Assembly: GCA_016710685.1 (NCBI GenBank)
Contig: JADJVC010000001.1
Span: 1 to 64,000, forward strand
From: Flavobacteriales bacterium
Lineage (GTDB): Bacteria; Bacteroidota; Bacteroidia; Flavobacteriales_F; PHOS-HE28
Direction of reading: 5' to 3'
Length of the DNA: 64,000 nt
The notes under the pieces are model-generated. The model had not been told where the DNA came from, did not search any database, and was given only the letters and a program-made list of their open reading frames with translations. The number at the start of each line of letters is the position of its first letter. Within the stretch, counting starts at the first letter, position 1. The position numbers and the translations under genes are program-made. Shown in pieces: positions 19,007 through 28,070 of the stretch.

Positions 19007-19324
19007 TCAGTCGCAGATCAAAGTCGGGTCCACCTCGGCTTTCCATGCCATGATGCCGCCTTTGAGGTTGATGAGGTTGGTGAAACCGTAACGTGTAGAA
19101 AGCGCATCGATCACGGCGGAGCTGCGTGCGCCACTTCGGCAGTGGATCACAACCGGGACATCTTTCGGGATTTCGCTCAGGCGGTCCACCAATTGGCTCA
19201 TGGGTAGCGAATGACCTCCAATGGTGGCCATTTCCACTTCATAAGGCTCGCGGACATCGAACAGTTCAAACTTGTCCCCGGCATCAAGCATCCGCTTGAG
19301 CTCCGGTGCCGTCACTTCCTTCAT
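19007..19324 (-). CDS. Single-domain rhodanese-like sulfurtransferase
   Basis: A 105-residue rhodanese domain: FELFDVREPYEVEMATIGG is the N-terminal motif and VVIHCRSGARSSAVIDAL contains the active-site Cys loop (CRSGAR). Such GlpE-like proteins transfer sulfane sulfur. It overlaps the phosphosulfolactate synthase gene by four bases (ATGA), so the two are translationally coupled, and sulfur chemistry is a shared theme. Confidence 0.9.
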   Translation of the reverse strand: MKEVTAPELKRMLDAGDKFELFDVREPYEVEMATIGGHSLPMSQLVDRLSEIPKDVPVVIHCRSGARSSAVIDALSTRYGFTNLINLKGGIMAWKAEVDPTLICD

Positions 19325-20181
19325 TTCACTTTCACCTTTGCTTTGAGGGGCTCCGCGGCTTTGACCTTTTCCTTTTCCGCAGGCTTCTCCGTTTTGATCT
19401 GGCGCAAGTTCTCAGCTATGTCGCCGGGGAGGTATTCGAAGAACGTGTCACCGCGCAGGCCAAGCCGTAACGCCTCAAGCGCGATCACTTCGTCCGGGGA
19501 TACGTTGCCCAAGTTCACGTTGGCGCCAACCTGTTTGATGAACCAGGTCTGCTGGCTCTTGATCGGAGCTTCCCAAATGATGTCCTTGCCGGGCACCTTC
19601 GCCATGATGCGGTTCACCAAGGTGGTGTGCGCATGACCGCTGGGCCGGTAGATGCCCACAGTGCCGCTCTCGCGCGCTTCCGCGATCACCTTCCAACTAC
19701 CGGCATCGAGCTCTGAATTCATCATCCGCACCCATTTTGCCGGGCTGATGAGGATGCCCGTTTCCTTGCTGCCTACTTCGCTCAGCACTGTAAGGTCCCG
19801 CGCCAAGGTGTTGATGTACTTCAATTTCACGTCGTGTTCCAAGTCGATGGACCCGTCGGAAACTTCCACGGCATCGCATTTCAGCTTGTCCAGCAAGCGG
19901 CGGTAGTCCTCGAACTGGCCGCGCGCAATGAACGCCTCGAACAGCGTGCCACCGAGGTAGACCTTGATGTCCGCCTGTTGGTAAAGCGCGATCTTCTCCT
20001 TCAGTTTCGGCGTGGCAAAACTGGTGCCGAAGCCCAATTTCACCAAGTCCGTAAGGTGCCCTGCACTGTCGATGAGGTCCTCGGCCTGGCGAAAGCTCAG
20101 GCCTTTGTCCATCACCATGTTCAACCCTTCCTCGCGGGGCTTGGTGCTGCGCGGGGGAACGTGGGTAAGCTCGAAGTTCAT
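19321..20181 (-). CDS. comA: Phosphosulfolactate synthase (ComA family)
   Basis: ComA-type enzymes add sulfite to phosphoenolpyruvate to give (2R)-phospho-3-sulfolactate, known from coenzyme M synthesis in methanogens but widespread in bacteria. The 286-residue protein has RSTKPREEGLNMVMDKGLS, TDLVKLGFGTSFATPKLKEK, YLGGTLFEAF, DAVEVSDGSI and IIWEAPIKSQQTWFI, all typical of the TIM-barrel family. A charged Lys/Pro tail (EKPAEKEKVKAAEPLKAKVK) extends past the usual end. It overlaps both neighbours by four bases. In Bacteroidota its product may feed sulfonate or sulfonolipid metabolism, but that is inference. Confidence 0.9.
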   Translation of the reverse strand: MNFELTHVPPRSTKPREEGLNMVMDKGLSFRQAEDLIDSAGHLTDLVKLGFGTSFATPKLKEKIALYQQADIKVYLGGTLFEAFIARGQFEDYRRLLDKLKCDAVEVSDGSIDLEHDVKLKYINTLARDLTVLSEVGSKETGILISPAKWVRMMNSELDAGSWKVIAEARESGTVGIYRPSGHAHTTLVNRIMAKVPGKDIIWEAPIKSQQTWFIKQVGANVNLGNVSPDEVIALEALRLGLRGDTFFEYLPGDIAENLRQIKTEKPAEKEKVKAAEPLKAKVKVK

Positions 20182-21590
20182 CGCCGGTAAAGCTCCAATA
20201 AATGCATGACTTGCGGCATGGCCGCCAATTCCGGAAAGCGTTCCAGCATTTCCAAATGTGCGGCGTGATCTGTAGTGAGGGCTTCTTCAAGCTCCAATAA
20301 CGCCTGCTGCTCGCGCCCACAACGAAGCAAATAGCCCACCAAACGGTATTTCCAAATGGCATTCAGCCGGTGCACTTGCGCGACTTCTTGCAGCTTGGCG
20401 GCGGCAGCCTCAGGTCCTTTCAATTCCTGTAACAAGTCCGCATGGTCCAGCCATCCGTCCAAGCACTGCGGCTCCACGGTGTTCAGTTTAACAAAGGTCA
20501 AGATCGCCGTACCGTAGTCTTTGGCGCGTACCAAAGCCGAGGCGTAGTAGTACAGTGCATCCGGGTTTTCAGGTGAGATGATCACCGCCTGTCGAAGCGC
20601 CACAACGGCCTCTTTCACGCGGTCCTGCATGTCCATTACAACCCCGCGGCCGATCCAGGCATCCACCCATTCAGGCTCCAAAGCGATGGCCTGTCCATAG
20701 CTGATCAACGCCTGTTCAAACCGCTCCATCTTTTCATAGCACTCGCCGATAAAGCTGTACGTAATGGGCTGAGGGCCGTCGAAGGCCAACGTTTCCTCGT
20801 AGCAGACAATGGCTTCTTCGTAGCGCGAAGCCAACAGCAGGTTACGCGCTTTGCTGAACCAAGCTGAGCTGAAACGCTCATCGATCGCCAAGGCCAAGTC
20901 CAGCGCATCTTCGCTTTCCGGATAGCGTTCCAGCTTGGCGTACACGTTGCCCAGATTGTACCAGCTCACGCTGGAATATGGGTGCTCATCGGTGAACGCC
21001 GTGAAGAATGCGATGCACCCCACATCGTTCCCGGCGAGATCGTAGCAATAGGCCAGTTCGTAAAGCACCGCCTCGTTCTCCGAGTTGTACTCCAATGCGG
21101 CCTGCAGGCAGGCAATGGCCTCCGGGTATTCTTCCAGATTCTCGTGCTCAAAGGCGAGGTCAAGGTGTATTTCATCCAACCCTTCTTCCGCCAGTTCCAA
21201 CGCCCGCTTGTAATGCTCCACGCTGCGCCGGTGGTTGCGCTGCTGGCTGAAAATGCCGGCCTTATGCAATTGTACTTCCTCGTTCCAAGGCTCAATTTTC
21301 TCAATGGCGTCCAGCAGTTTCAAAGCCCGGCTCAAACGGCCCAGGGCCATCATTACCACAGCCTCGCAAAACGTGATGTCCAAGGCAGTGGGGTGCAGTT
21401 GCTTAGCAAGCACAAGCACCTTCTCCGCTTGACGCGGCTCGTTCCGTTCCAAATAATGGTCTATGATCAACTCCAGTTCCTCAATGTCGAAGAACTGTTG
21501 GTCTTTTTGGGCCAGCATGGCTTCGTAGCGTTGCACGCAAAGCCGCTGGTCTTCATTGTGTCCGGGGGATGGTCGATAAGGTTCGTTCAT
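20178..21590 (-). CDS. Tetratricopeptide repeat protein
   Basis: A soluble protein of 470 residues made almost wholly of TPR units, from about residue 35 to the end. Consensus positions are seen in ALKLLDAIEKIEPWNEEVQL, SVSWYNLGNVYAKLERYPES, FSFIGECYEKMERFEQALI-like and WIGRGVVMDMQDRVKEAVV segments. I start it at ATG 21590 (MNEPYRPSPG); the TTG nine codons earlier is not needed. It shares a four-base overlap with comA and heads the group that ends with aroE. It probably acts as a protein scaffold. No client can be named. Confidence 0.85.
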   Translation of the reverse strand: MNEPYRPSPGHNEDQRLCVQRYEAMLAQKDQQFFDIEELELIIDHYLERNEPRQAEKVLVLAKQLHPTALDITFCEAVVMMALGRLSRALKLLDAIEKIEPWNEEVQLHKAGIFSQQRNHRRSVEHYKRALELAEEGLDEIHLDLAFEHENLEEYPEAIACLQAALEYNSENEAVLYELAYCYDLAGNDVGCIAFFTAFTDEHPYSSVSWYNLGNVYAKLERYPESEDALDLALAIDERFSSAWFSKARNLLLASRYEEAIVCYEETLAFDGPQPITYSFIGECYEKMERFEQALISYGQAIALEPEWVDAWIGRGVVMDMQDRVKEAVVALRQAVIISPENPDALYYYASALVRAKDYGTAILTFVKLNTVEPQCLDGWLDHADLLQELKGPEAAAAKLQEVAQVHRLNAIWKYRLVGYLLRCGREQQALLELEEALTTDHAAHLEMLERFPELAAMPQVMHLLELYRR

Positions 21591-21690
21591 GCGATAGGTT
21601 CGGATACGACCCTCCAAATGTAGGGCTTGGCGCTTAGGGCGGTAGCCGCGAACAGCAGGTTTTTAACAGCCCAAAGTGGGCCGATTGACC

Positions 21691-21720
21691 TTGGCCACCC
21701 GTGCCTGCTTGGTAAATTTG
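21691..21720 (+). promoter_or_regulatory. Bacteroidota-type promoter of glmM
   Basis: TTG at 21691-21693, a 19-base spacer, and TAAATTTG at 21713-21720 give the full TTG-N19-TAnnTTTG consensus of the Bacteroidota primary sigma factor. The glmM ATG follows 45 bases later. Confidence 0.75.
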
Positions 21721-21764
21721 CAATCCTTAAAAGCGGTCCTTTACGTCCAATAACAATTCAAAGC

Positions 21765-23171
21765 ATGACATTGATCCGTTCCATTTCCGGTATCCGCGGC
21801 ACCATCGGCGGCGCTCCCGGCGAAGGCCTTTCTCCCCTTGATGTGGTGAAATACACCGCAGCTTTCGGCCAATTGATGAAGAAAGCCGCCAAGACGAACA
21901 AGCCAAAGGCAGTGATCGGCAGGGATGCCCGCCTCAGCGGCCCCATGGTGGCCGATCTCGTCCGTGGCACCTTGGTAGGGCTGGGCTTCGAGGTGATCGA
22001 TCTCGGCCTTGCCACAACGCCAACGGTGGAAATGGCCGTGGTGGGCGAAAACGCACATGCAGGTATCATTCTCACCGCCAGCCACAATCCCAAGCAATGG
22101 AACGCCTTGAAGCTGCTCAACGCGAAAGGGGAGTTCATTAGTGCGGAACAAGGCGCGGAGGTGCTGCGCCTTGCAGAAAGCGATGCGCTTGAGTTCGCTG
22201 ATGTGGACGATCTCGGCAGCGTACGCACCGATGATAGCTGGACGAAGAAGCACATCGCGGCGATATTGGGCCTGGACCTCGTTGACGTCGATGCGATCAA
22301 AGCCCGCAAATTCCGCGTGGTAGTGGACGCAGTGAATTCGGTGGGCGGAACGGTAGTGCCGGAGCTGCTGAAGGCGCTCGGCGTGGCCGAAACAGTGGAA
22401 CTCTACTGCGACCCCACGGGTGAGTTCCCGCACAACCCGGAGCCGTTGCCGGAACATCTGAAGGACCTCTGCGACACGGTGGTGAAACACAAAGCCGATG
22501 TAGGCTTCGCTGTGGACCCTGACGTGGACCGCCTCGCGATGGTGTGCGAGGATGGGAGCCTTTTCGGTGAAGAATACACGTTGGTGGCCTGCGCGGATCA
22601 TGTGCTGGCCAGCCGCCCCGGCGATACGGTAAGCAACCTCAGCAGCACCCGCACCTTGGATGATGTAGCGGAGCGCCACGGCAGAAAGCGCCATGCCAGC
22701 GCGGTGGGCGAGGTGAACGTGGTGGAACTGATGCGCAAGGTGAATGCGCCCATCGGCGGCGAAGGCAACGGCGGCGTGATCCTAAGCGAACTGCACTACG
22801 GCCGCGACGCACTGGTAGGCATCGCGATCTTCCTCACGCTCTTAGCGAAAATGGGGATGAAGACCAGCGAGCTGCGGAAAAGCTACCCGGACTACTTCAT
22901 CAGCAAGAACAAGATCGAACTGAAGCCTGAAATGGATGTGCAAGCACTTGTGGATGCCATGCAAGAGCGCCACAAGGCCGAAAAGCACAGCACCGTGGAT
23001 GGCCTGCGGATCGAGTTCGGCAAGGAGTGGGTACACCTGCGGAAAAGCAACACCGAGCCGATCGTGCGGATTTACGCGGAGAGCGACAGCGCCGAAAAGG
23101 CGGACGCGCTGGCCCGTAGGATCATGGGCGAGATGAAGGAATTGGCGGCGGCCTCCGCTGCTACCCGCTAA
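21765..23171 (+). CDS. glmM: Phosphoglucosamine mutase
   Basis: GlmM interconverts glucosamine-6-phosphate and glucosamine-1-phosphate on the way to UDP-GlcNAc for peptidoglycan and glycans. The start is ATG 21765 (MTLIRSISGIRGTIGG), directly downstream of a consensus promoter; an in-frame upstream extension includes the promoter and is rejected. Motifs are GRDARLSGPMV, the phosphoserine loop ILTASHNPKQWNALKL, the metal loop AVDPDVDRLAMV, and the sugar-phosphate site RKSNTEPIVRIYAES. The 468-residue length fits the Bacteroidota form. Confidence 0.93.
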   Translation: MTLIRSISGIRGTIGGAPGEGLSPLDVVKYTAAFGQLMKKAAKTNKPKAVIGRDARLSGPMVADLVRGTLVGLGFEVIDLGLATTPTVEMAVVGENAHAGIILTASHNPKQWNALKLLNAKGEFISAEQGAEVLRLAESDALEFADVDDLGSVRTDDSWTKKHIAAILGLDLVDVDAIKARKFRVVVDAVNSVGGTVVPELLKALGVAETVELYCDPTGEFPHNPEPLPEHLKDLCDTVVKHKADVGFAVDPDVDRLAMVCEDGSLFGEEYTLVACADHVLASRPGDTVSNLSSTRTLDDVAERHGRKRHASAVGEVNVVELMRKVNAPIGGEGNGGVILSELHYGRDALVGIAIFLTLLAKMGMKTSELRKSYPDYFISKNKIELKPEMDVQALVDAMQERHKAEKHSTVDGLRIEFGKEWVHLRKSNTEPIVRIYAESDSAEKADALARRIMGEMKELAAASAATR

Positions 23172-23176
23172 ATTTG
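23169..23176 (+). promoter_or_regulatory. -7 element TAAATTTG abutting the cysteine desulfurase start
   Basis: TAAATTTG overlaps the glmM stop codon and ends eight bases before the ATG at 23184. No good TTG lies 19 bases upstream (the nearest is 24 away). If used, transcription would begin at or almost at the start codon. Confidence 0.45.
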
Positions 23177-23183
23177 CATCCTC

Positions 23184-24323
23184 ATGGAACGCATCTATCT
23201 CGACAACGCCGCAACTACCCAGCTCGACCCCGAAGTCATCGACGCCATGCTGCCTTACATGCGCGAGCATTACGGCAACCCCAGCGCCGTGCATGCCTTC
23301 GGACGCAAGGCGCGGGCCGGCATCGAGCAATCGCGGCGCATGGTGGCCAAGCTCATCAACTGCGCGCCGGGCGAGATCGTCGTCACCAGCGGCGGCACCG
23401 GAGCCGGCATGAGGGCGTTGATGTGCAGCGTGCGCGACTTGGGCGTAAAGCACATCATCACCTCGCCGATCGAGCACCACGCCGTGGAACATGTGGCGCT
23501 GGAACTGGAGCGCACCGGAGCAGCCAAGATCCACTGGCTACGCCTGATGCCTGATGGCAAGGCGGACCTCGCGCATCTGGAAGAACTGCTGAAGACGCAC
23601 AACAACGTCCTCGTTTCGCTGATGCACGCCAACAACGAACTAGGCACACGCAACGACCTCGTTGCCATTGGCAAACTCTGCCGCAAATACAACGCACTTT
23701 TCCACACGGATACCGTGCAGACCATGGGCCACTACCGCTTCGACCTGGAGCAGCTGCCCATCGACTTCCTCACGTGCAGCGCGCACAAGTTCCACGGACC
23801 GAAAGGCGTGGGCTTCCTCTACATGCGGAACGGCTCCGTGTTGAAGCCGATGCTCGTGGGCGGCTCGCAGGAACGCAACATGCGCGCGGGCACAGAGAAC
23901 ATCATTGGCATTGTGGCGCTGGCCAAGGCGATGGAAGTGGCCTACCGCGACGTCGACGAGCATGTCAACCATGTGCAAAGCTTGAAAACCCGCATGATGA
24001 AGGCCATCAAAACAGCCCTTCCGGAGGCCAACTTCAACGGGGACATCAGCGCGGACAGCCTTTACACCGTGCTCAACATTCACTTTCCAGACGACGGCAA
24101 GGGCGAAATGTTGATCTACAACATGGACATTGAAGGCATCGCTTGCAGCGGCGGAAGCGCGTGCAGCAGTGGCAGCAACAAGGGCAGCCATGTCATCGAG
24201 GCGTTGTATCCTGGCCGCACGGGAGCGAACATCCGGTTCTCATTCAGCAAGTTCAACACCGAAGCCGAAGTGGACCGCGCGGTGGAAGTGCTCCACCGGG
24301 TGATGGCGCCGGTGGTTGTTTGA
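23184..24323 (+). CDS. Cysteine desulfurase, NifS/IscS family
   Basis: A PLP enzyme that takes sulfur from cysteine for iron-sulfur clusters and thio-modifications. It shows YLDNAATTQLDPEVI at the N-terminus, SPIEHHAVEH, NNELGT, DTVQTMGH, the PLP-lysine segment CSAHKFHGPKGVGFLY, and the sulfur-accepting loop CSGGSACSSGS. The residue pattern VTSGGTGAGMRAL departs slightly from the usual TSGGTEADN; the Glu/Asp change may alter cofactor contacts. It has 379 residues. It follows glmM by 12 bases with its own -7 element, and no isc or suf scaffold genes are near. Confidence 0.93.
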   Translation: MERIYLDNAATTQLDPEVIDAMLPYMREHYGNPSAVHAFGRKARAGIEQSRRMVAKLINCAPGEIVVTSGGTGAGMRALMCSVRDLGVKHIITSPIEHHAVEHVALELERTGAAKIHWLRLMPDGKADLAHLEELLKTHNNVLVSLMHANNELGTRNDLVAIGKLCRKYNALFHTDTVQTMGHYRFDLEQLPIDFLTCSAHKFHGPKGVGFLYMRNGSVLKPMLVGGSQERNMRAGTENIIGIVALAKAMEVAYRDVDEHVNHVQSLKTRMMKAIKTALPEANFNGDISADSLYTVLNIHFPDDGKGEMLIYNMDIEGIACSGGSACSSGSNKGSHVIEALYPGRTGANIRFSFSKFNTEAEVDRAVEVLHRVMAPVVV

Positions 24324-24526
24324 TTAACTGATGGACCGCCGAATCGAAAAGCGGTGATCAAAGTGCAACGCGTCCATCAGCGTCCATTTACGTGCATTAC
24401 GTTTTTAGCACAAGGCGCACCGATGGAAGATGAGCCGCCGCGGTTGCTACAGATTATATCTTAAGCACTTTCGCGGCAACGAATTGTCTGATCGGGTTAT
24501 CGAGCGAAGCCGAGATACTGATCCGC

Positions 24527-25099
24527 TCATTCGATCTTCAACCCATACTTCGCCAGCAGCGCCAACGCACCTTCCACAGAAAACTTCGCGCCCTTCAGCT
24601 TGTTCTTCTCCGGGTCCAAAGCCATGTTGAACGCCGTGCTGAAGTCCGCCTTCTGCAACTGTGTGTTCACGAAAACAGCCCGTTCAAGATCGCATCGTTC
24701 AAAAACGGCGTTCTCCAAATGCGCGTTCTCGAAGTCGATGCCCTTCATGGTGCAGCGGATGAATTTCGTGCCGTTCATCTTCCGCTTGTGAAAAACCGCA
24801 TGGTCCATCATGCACTGCTCAAAGGTGGGGCTGAAGAGCATCTCCTTGCATAAACTGAAGTCAACGCCCAGCAACTTGCACTCCTTGAAGGTCACGTCGC
24901 GCAGCAGTACTTCAGGCAGCTTCACCATCGAAAGATCACAGCCGGTAAACGTGCATTCCGCGAACTTGCTGTGCGAAAAATCGCTATGTGAAAAATCGCA
25001 CTGCGTGAAGGTGCAGGCCTCAAATTCCCGGTCCGGAACGGACTGGTTGCTCCATTTTACCTTGGTGAAGGTCTTCTCGAAATGTGCTGTTGAATCCAT
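24527..25099 (-). CDS. Pentapeptide-repeat protein
   Basis: A 190-residue protein built of pentapeptide repeats A(D/N)LxX in degenerate form: FEACTFTQCDFSHSDFSHSK, FAECTFTGCDLS, FENAHLENAVFERCDLERAV and VNTQLQKADFS. Such repeats fold into a right-handed quadrilateral beta-helix. Some members (Qnr, McbG) protect DNA gyrase, most have no known role. I start at ATG 25099 (MDSTAHFEKTF). The C-terminal Leu-rich helix (EGALALLAKYGL) is typical of a Qnr-like dimerisation cap, but that alone does not show quinolone resistance. Confidence 0.88.
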   Translation of the reverse strand: MDSTAHFEKTFTKVKWSNQSVPDREFEACTFTQCDFSHSDFSHSKFAECTFTGCDLSMVKLPEVLLRDVTFKECKLLGVDFSLCKEMLFSPTFEQCMMDHAVFHKRKMNGTKFIRCTMKGIDFENAHLENAVFERCDLERAVFVNTQLQKADFSTAFNMALDPEKNKLKGAKFSVEGALALLAKYGLKIE

Positions 25100-25147
25100 T
25101 GCGGCAAAGGTGGGCCGGATCAACTGATGAAATCGCTCGAAGCAACC

Positions 25148-25184
25148 ATCAGCTAATCAGCTAATCAATCCCATCAGCTAATCC
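25148..25184. repeat. ATCAGCTA eight-base tandem array
   Basis: Three ATCAGCTA units, the third after a CAATCCC interruption, lie between the divergent pentapeptide and hydrolase genes. Same family as 13135 and 30589. Confidence 0.7.
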
Positions 25185-25202
25185 ACTTCCTATCTTTCCA
25201 CC

Positions 25203-26151
25203 ATGCGCATCAAACCGTTCCTCCTGGCACTCGCCATACCCGTGCTTCTCGCATCCTGCAACGTGGTGAAGATGGGCCTTCGCCACGATACCAAGGTGTT
25301 TCAGAAAAGTGGCCTGCAACCCTACACCTTCACCGACCAAGCCGGACCACACTACGTATGGAGCAGCACGGCCCCCGGAAGCGCCGATGATGGCCGCCCC
25401 AAGCTGATGCTCGTCCACGGCATCACCAGCCAAAGCCTGATGTGGGCCAAGAACGTGAAGAACCTTTCCAAGGATTACGACCTCATCATCCCGGACCTGA
25501 TCAGCCACGGGAAAAGCACCACGCAATGGAGCGGCAACAGCGTGGATGCCCAAGTGGCGCACCTGCAATTGATCCTCGACAGCCTGGGCATTCAAAAACC
25601 CGTTGATCTGGTGGGCAACTCCTACGGCGGAGCAGTAGTAGCGAACTTCGCGGAGCAGCACCCAACCCGTGTGAAAAAAACTGGTGATCCAGGACGGCCC
25701 CGCCAGCGACTATACCGCCGCCATGGCTGACAGCGTGGCGCGTTCGGTAGGAGCGAAGGACATCGCGGATCTCTTCAACCCAAAAGACAAGGAAGAACAG
25801 AAGCGCTTGATGTCGCTTATCATGTACAAGCCCATCAAGGCACCTGGCTTCGCGTTCCGGCAGATCAATGACATGATGAAGGCCAAGGCTCCGCAGACCT
25901 CCGCACTGTTGCACGACCTGCTGAACCGCGAGGACCAATACGCGCACAAAACCTACAACTGGCCCATGCCGGTCTACGTTTTTTGGGGCGAAGGCGACCG
26001 CTTGATCCCGCTATCCGTGGGCAAGGGCATCGCCGCGCGGAACCATTTGCCTGCCGATCACCTCATCATCTTCCCGGAAGCCGGGCACGTGGCCAACATC
26101 GAACATCCGGAGGAGTTTGAGAAGGAGTTGCGGCGGGTGTTGGGGGAGTAG
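25203..26151 (+). CDS. Alpha/beta hydrolase lipoprotein, one frameshift
   Basis: A signal peptide with lipobox (LAIPVLLASC, Cys near residue 19) leads to an alpha/beta hydrolase of about 315 residues. It has LMLVHGITSQSLMW (oxyanion segment), LVGNSYGGAVV with the nucleophile Ser, VYVFWGEGDRLIPL with the acid Asp and FPEAGHVANIEHPEEF with the catalytic His. A run of seven A at about 25675-25681 shifts the frame; removing one A joins RVKK to LVIQDGP. The protein would be anchored in an outer or inner membrane leaflet. The substrate is unknown. The first of two 58-base repeats begins within its last codons. Confidence 0.8.
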
Positions 26152-26258
26152 GAACTATTAATCGTGTTGCATGTGCTCGGCTTTTTGCCGAGTACGTTCC
26201 GGGGAGTAGGAACTATTAATCGTGTTGCACGTGCTCGGCTTTTTGCCGAGTACGTTCC
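26143..26258. repeat. 58-base tandem duplication with internal hairpin
   Basis: Two copies, 26143-26200 and 26201-26258, are identical except for T/C within TGTTGCAYGTGC. Each begins GGGGAGTAGG, so the first copy includes the last codons and stop of the hydrolase gene and the second repeats them downstream. Each copy contains CTCGGCTTTTTGCCGAG, a hairpin with a 6-base stem that could end transcription. Confidence 0.9.
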
Positions 26259-26261
26259 GGC

Positions 26262-26362
26262 ATAGGGCTTCCAGCCCGCCTCAACATGTGATACTTACAG
26301 AATTAGACGGGCTGTAAGCCCTAACACGCACCCGCCCGGCATATAGCCGAGCGGGTGCCCGT
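26262..26362. repeat. REP-like hairpin element, copy 1
   Basis: AGGGCTTCCAGCCCG at the left and GACGGGCTGTAAGCCCT (about 26306-26322) form a long inverted repeat. CACCCGC...GCGGGTG makes a second stem near 26330-26358. A related copy lies at 29620-29700. The two copies bracket the accessory block between them. Confidence 0.65.
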
Positions 26363-26393
26363 GTTTAGAGTAAGTGAGCGAGTGCTTGGCACG

Positions 26394-27894
26394 CTACTCC
26401 ACCACGATCCCTCTCCCGTAAGTCACACCCTCTCCATCAACCCTCAACAGATAAAGCCCCGCGCCAAGGTCATTCAGCACCACGGACCGGCCCGGTTGCC
26501 ATTGCCCCGCGCGGACAAGCTGGCCCTTGGCATTGTAAAGCGCATAGTGTTCCAAAGGCCGATCGCTGCGGATGGTCACTTCCCCGCGTGATGGATGCGG
26601 GGATACGGTCAAGGCATCCGCTGTTGCTTCGGTAGGGGCGATCCCCGTGGTAAAGTCGCAGGTTGAAAAAGGCATGAAGTACACCGGCCCGAGCGTATTG
26701 TCATCGGCCGCATCGAAGATCACGGCGGCTACGGAAGTGGAGTCGGTCATCGGGTTTACGTAGTCCCAGCAGTTGTTCATGGCCGGCACGGCGTTGGGCG
26801 TGTTGTTGTACAGGGCGTAGATCACGCCGCCATTGCCGTTGGCTGAGAAGGAATTGCCACCCGGATTGAAGGTTGCCGCTGCCGTGTCGCCGAAGTTGGT
26901 GGTGACGGCATCCTGCAAGGTCACTCCCCACAGGTTCCCCGTGATCTGGTTGCCGGAAACCATGGACACGTTGGTGGCCCCCGCCGTACAGGTTGATGCC
27001 GCTGCCACCCAAATTCGGATCGCCCTGCGTGTTGTTGTCCGTGATGATGTTGTTGGTGATCGGCGCCGTAATGGTGTTGCCCGTCACCGTAATGCCATAA
27101 CGGTTGTCCGTTACCGTGTTGCTGTCGATCACCACGTGCCCTTCCACGCCTAAAAGCGAAGAGAAAGCGATGCCACCGGCCATGGTGTTCGTCGGGTCGC
27201 CGGTCACCACGTTGTTCAAGATCCGCGTGGTGTCCGTGCCGGAAGGTCCCAAGTTGATCTGTGGCCGGTTCTGGTTGGCGTAGCCGTTGTACTGAAAGTT
27301 GCAATAGCTGATCTGCGGGGCCGCCGCGATGTTGGCAGACGAGGAAATGGCGGCCATTTCATTGTTCAGGAAATCCACATGGTCAATGATGGCCTTGCCC
27401 CGCGAAAGCTCCAATGCGGCACCCGTGGTGGCATTGGCGACTTGGGCGGAAACGGTGCAATAGGAGAGGGTCAAGTCCCCCGTAAGGCATTTGATGCTGC
27501 CCCCTTCCAAGATCGAGGTGCGCTGCATGTATACGCTGGAGCTGTCCTCAAAGCGCATGCCTTGGTGCGGTTGATCGGCAGTAGCGCTGGTGATGTACAA
27601 CTGCTCCGGCGGTGCGGTAATGAAGCTGCCCGCAATATCGATGGATGCCGTGGCCGCCACCGCCCAGATCACGTCCTCGGTGATCAGCAGCGTGTCCGTT
27701 GCGGCGAGCGTGAAGTCCGCGTTCTGCAAATAGCTGGTATCCGAAGTAACGGTGAACACGCCGCCAGAGATGTCGACCAGCTCAGCGAGGCCGTAGGATT
27801 GGCCTGTGTTGGGTGTGGTGTATTGGGCTTGGGCCTCGAAGCTTAGGAGAACGGCGAAGAGCGGCAGTCTGGAAAGGCGTATTAGTGGATTCAT
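26394..27894 (-). CDS. T9SS-exported right-handed beta-helix protein, one frameshift
   Basis: Starts MNPLIRLSRLPLFAVLLSFE, a signal peptide, at 27894. Much of the mature protein is parallel beta-helix-like, with Asn/Asp/Gly-rich rungs (IDHVDFLNNEMAAISSSANI, SYCNFQYNG, IDSNTVTDNRYGITVTGNTI, TNNIITDNNTQG). A one-base shift near 26985 splits the frame; the second part continues VSMVSGNQITGNLWGVTLQD and ends in a T9SS type A sorting domain (LTVSPHPSRGEVTIRSDRP, LYNAKGQLVRAG, LGAGLYLLRVDGEG). Corrected length is about 500 residues. It should be cell-surface or secreted. Polysaccharide binding or cleavage is possible but no catalytic motif is seen. Confidence 0.8.
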
Positions 27895-27970
27895 GCAGCA
27901 AAAGTACGCTGGGCCATATGCCGTGAAGGAGCTGTTCAGGTTGATGCTGGTGCCCTTTTGAAAAATCGAC

Positions 27971-27983
27971 CGGCTAACGTTTT
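27971..27983 (-). other. attC-like boundary site downstream of the metallo-beta-lactamase
   Basis: On the - strand this reads CCAAAACGTTAGCCG, sharing AACGTTAGC with the right end of the larger site at 28879. It marks the GC-rich to AT-rich transition at the 3' side of the metallo-beta-lactamase gene. No full hairpin is seen here, so on its own it is weak. Confidence 0.35.
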
Positions 27984-28006
27984 GGGGCTTGGCGAAGTGG
28001 GGGAAT

Positions 28007-28070
28007 TAGAAGCACAAATGTTCAATTTAGCACAAATGCCAAATAGAAGTACAAATGTTCAATTCAGCAC
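28007..28070. repeat. 27-base direct repeat overlapping the 3' end of the metallo-beta-lactamase gene
   Basis: Copies at 28007-28033 and 28044-28070 (TAGAAGYACAAATGTTCAAT..., two mismatches) have a 37-base period. The second copy contains the stop codon and last codons of the gene. Confidence 0.85.

Noticed and set aside
21627..21764. An N-terminal extension of glmM
   Set aside because: It would cover the consensus promoter; homologs begin at MTLIRSISG.
24527..25099. A quinolone-resistance (Qnr) gene
   Set aside because: Pentapeptide repeats alone are not specific, and the Qnr loops that contact gyrase cannot be identified.
25675..25681. Programmed frameshifting at the A7 run in the hydrolase gene
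   Set aside because: Slippage at A7 is possible, but single-base indels at homopolymers are common throughout the window, so error is the simpler explanation.
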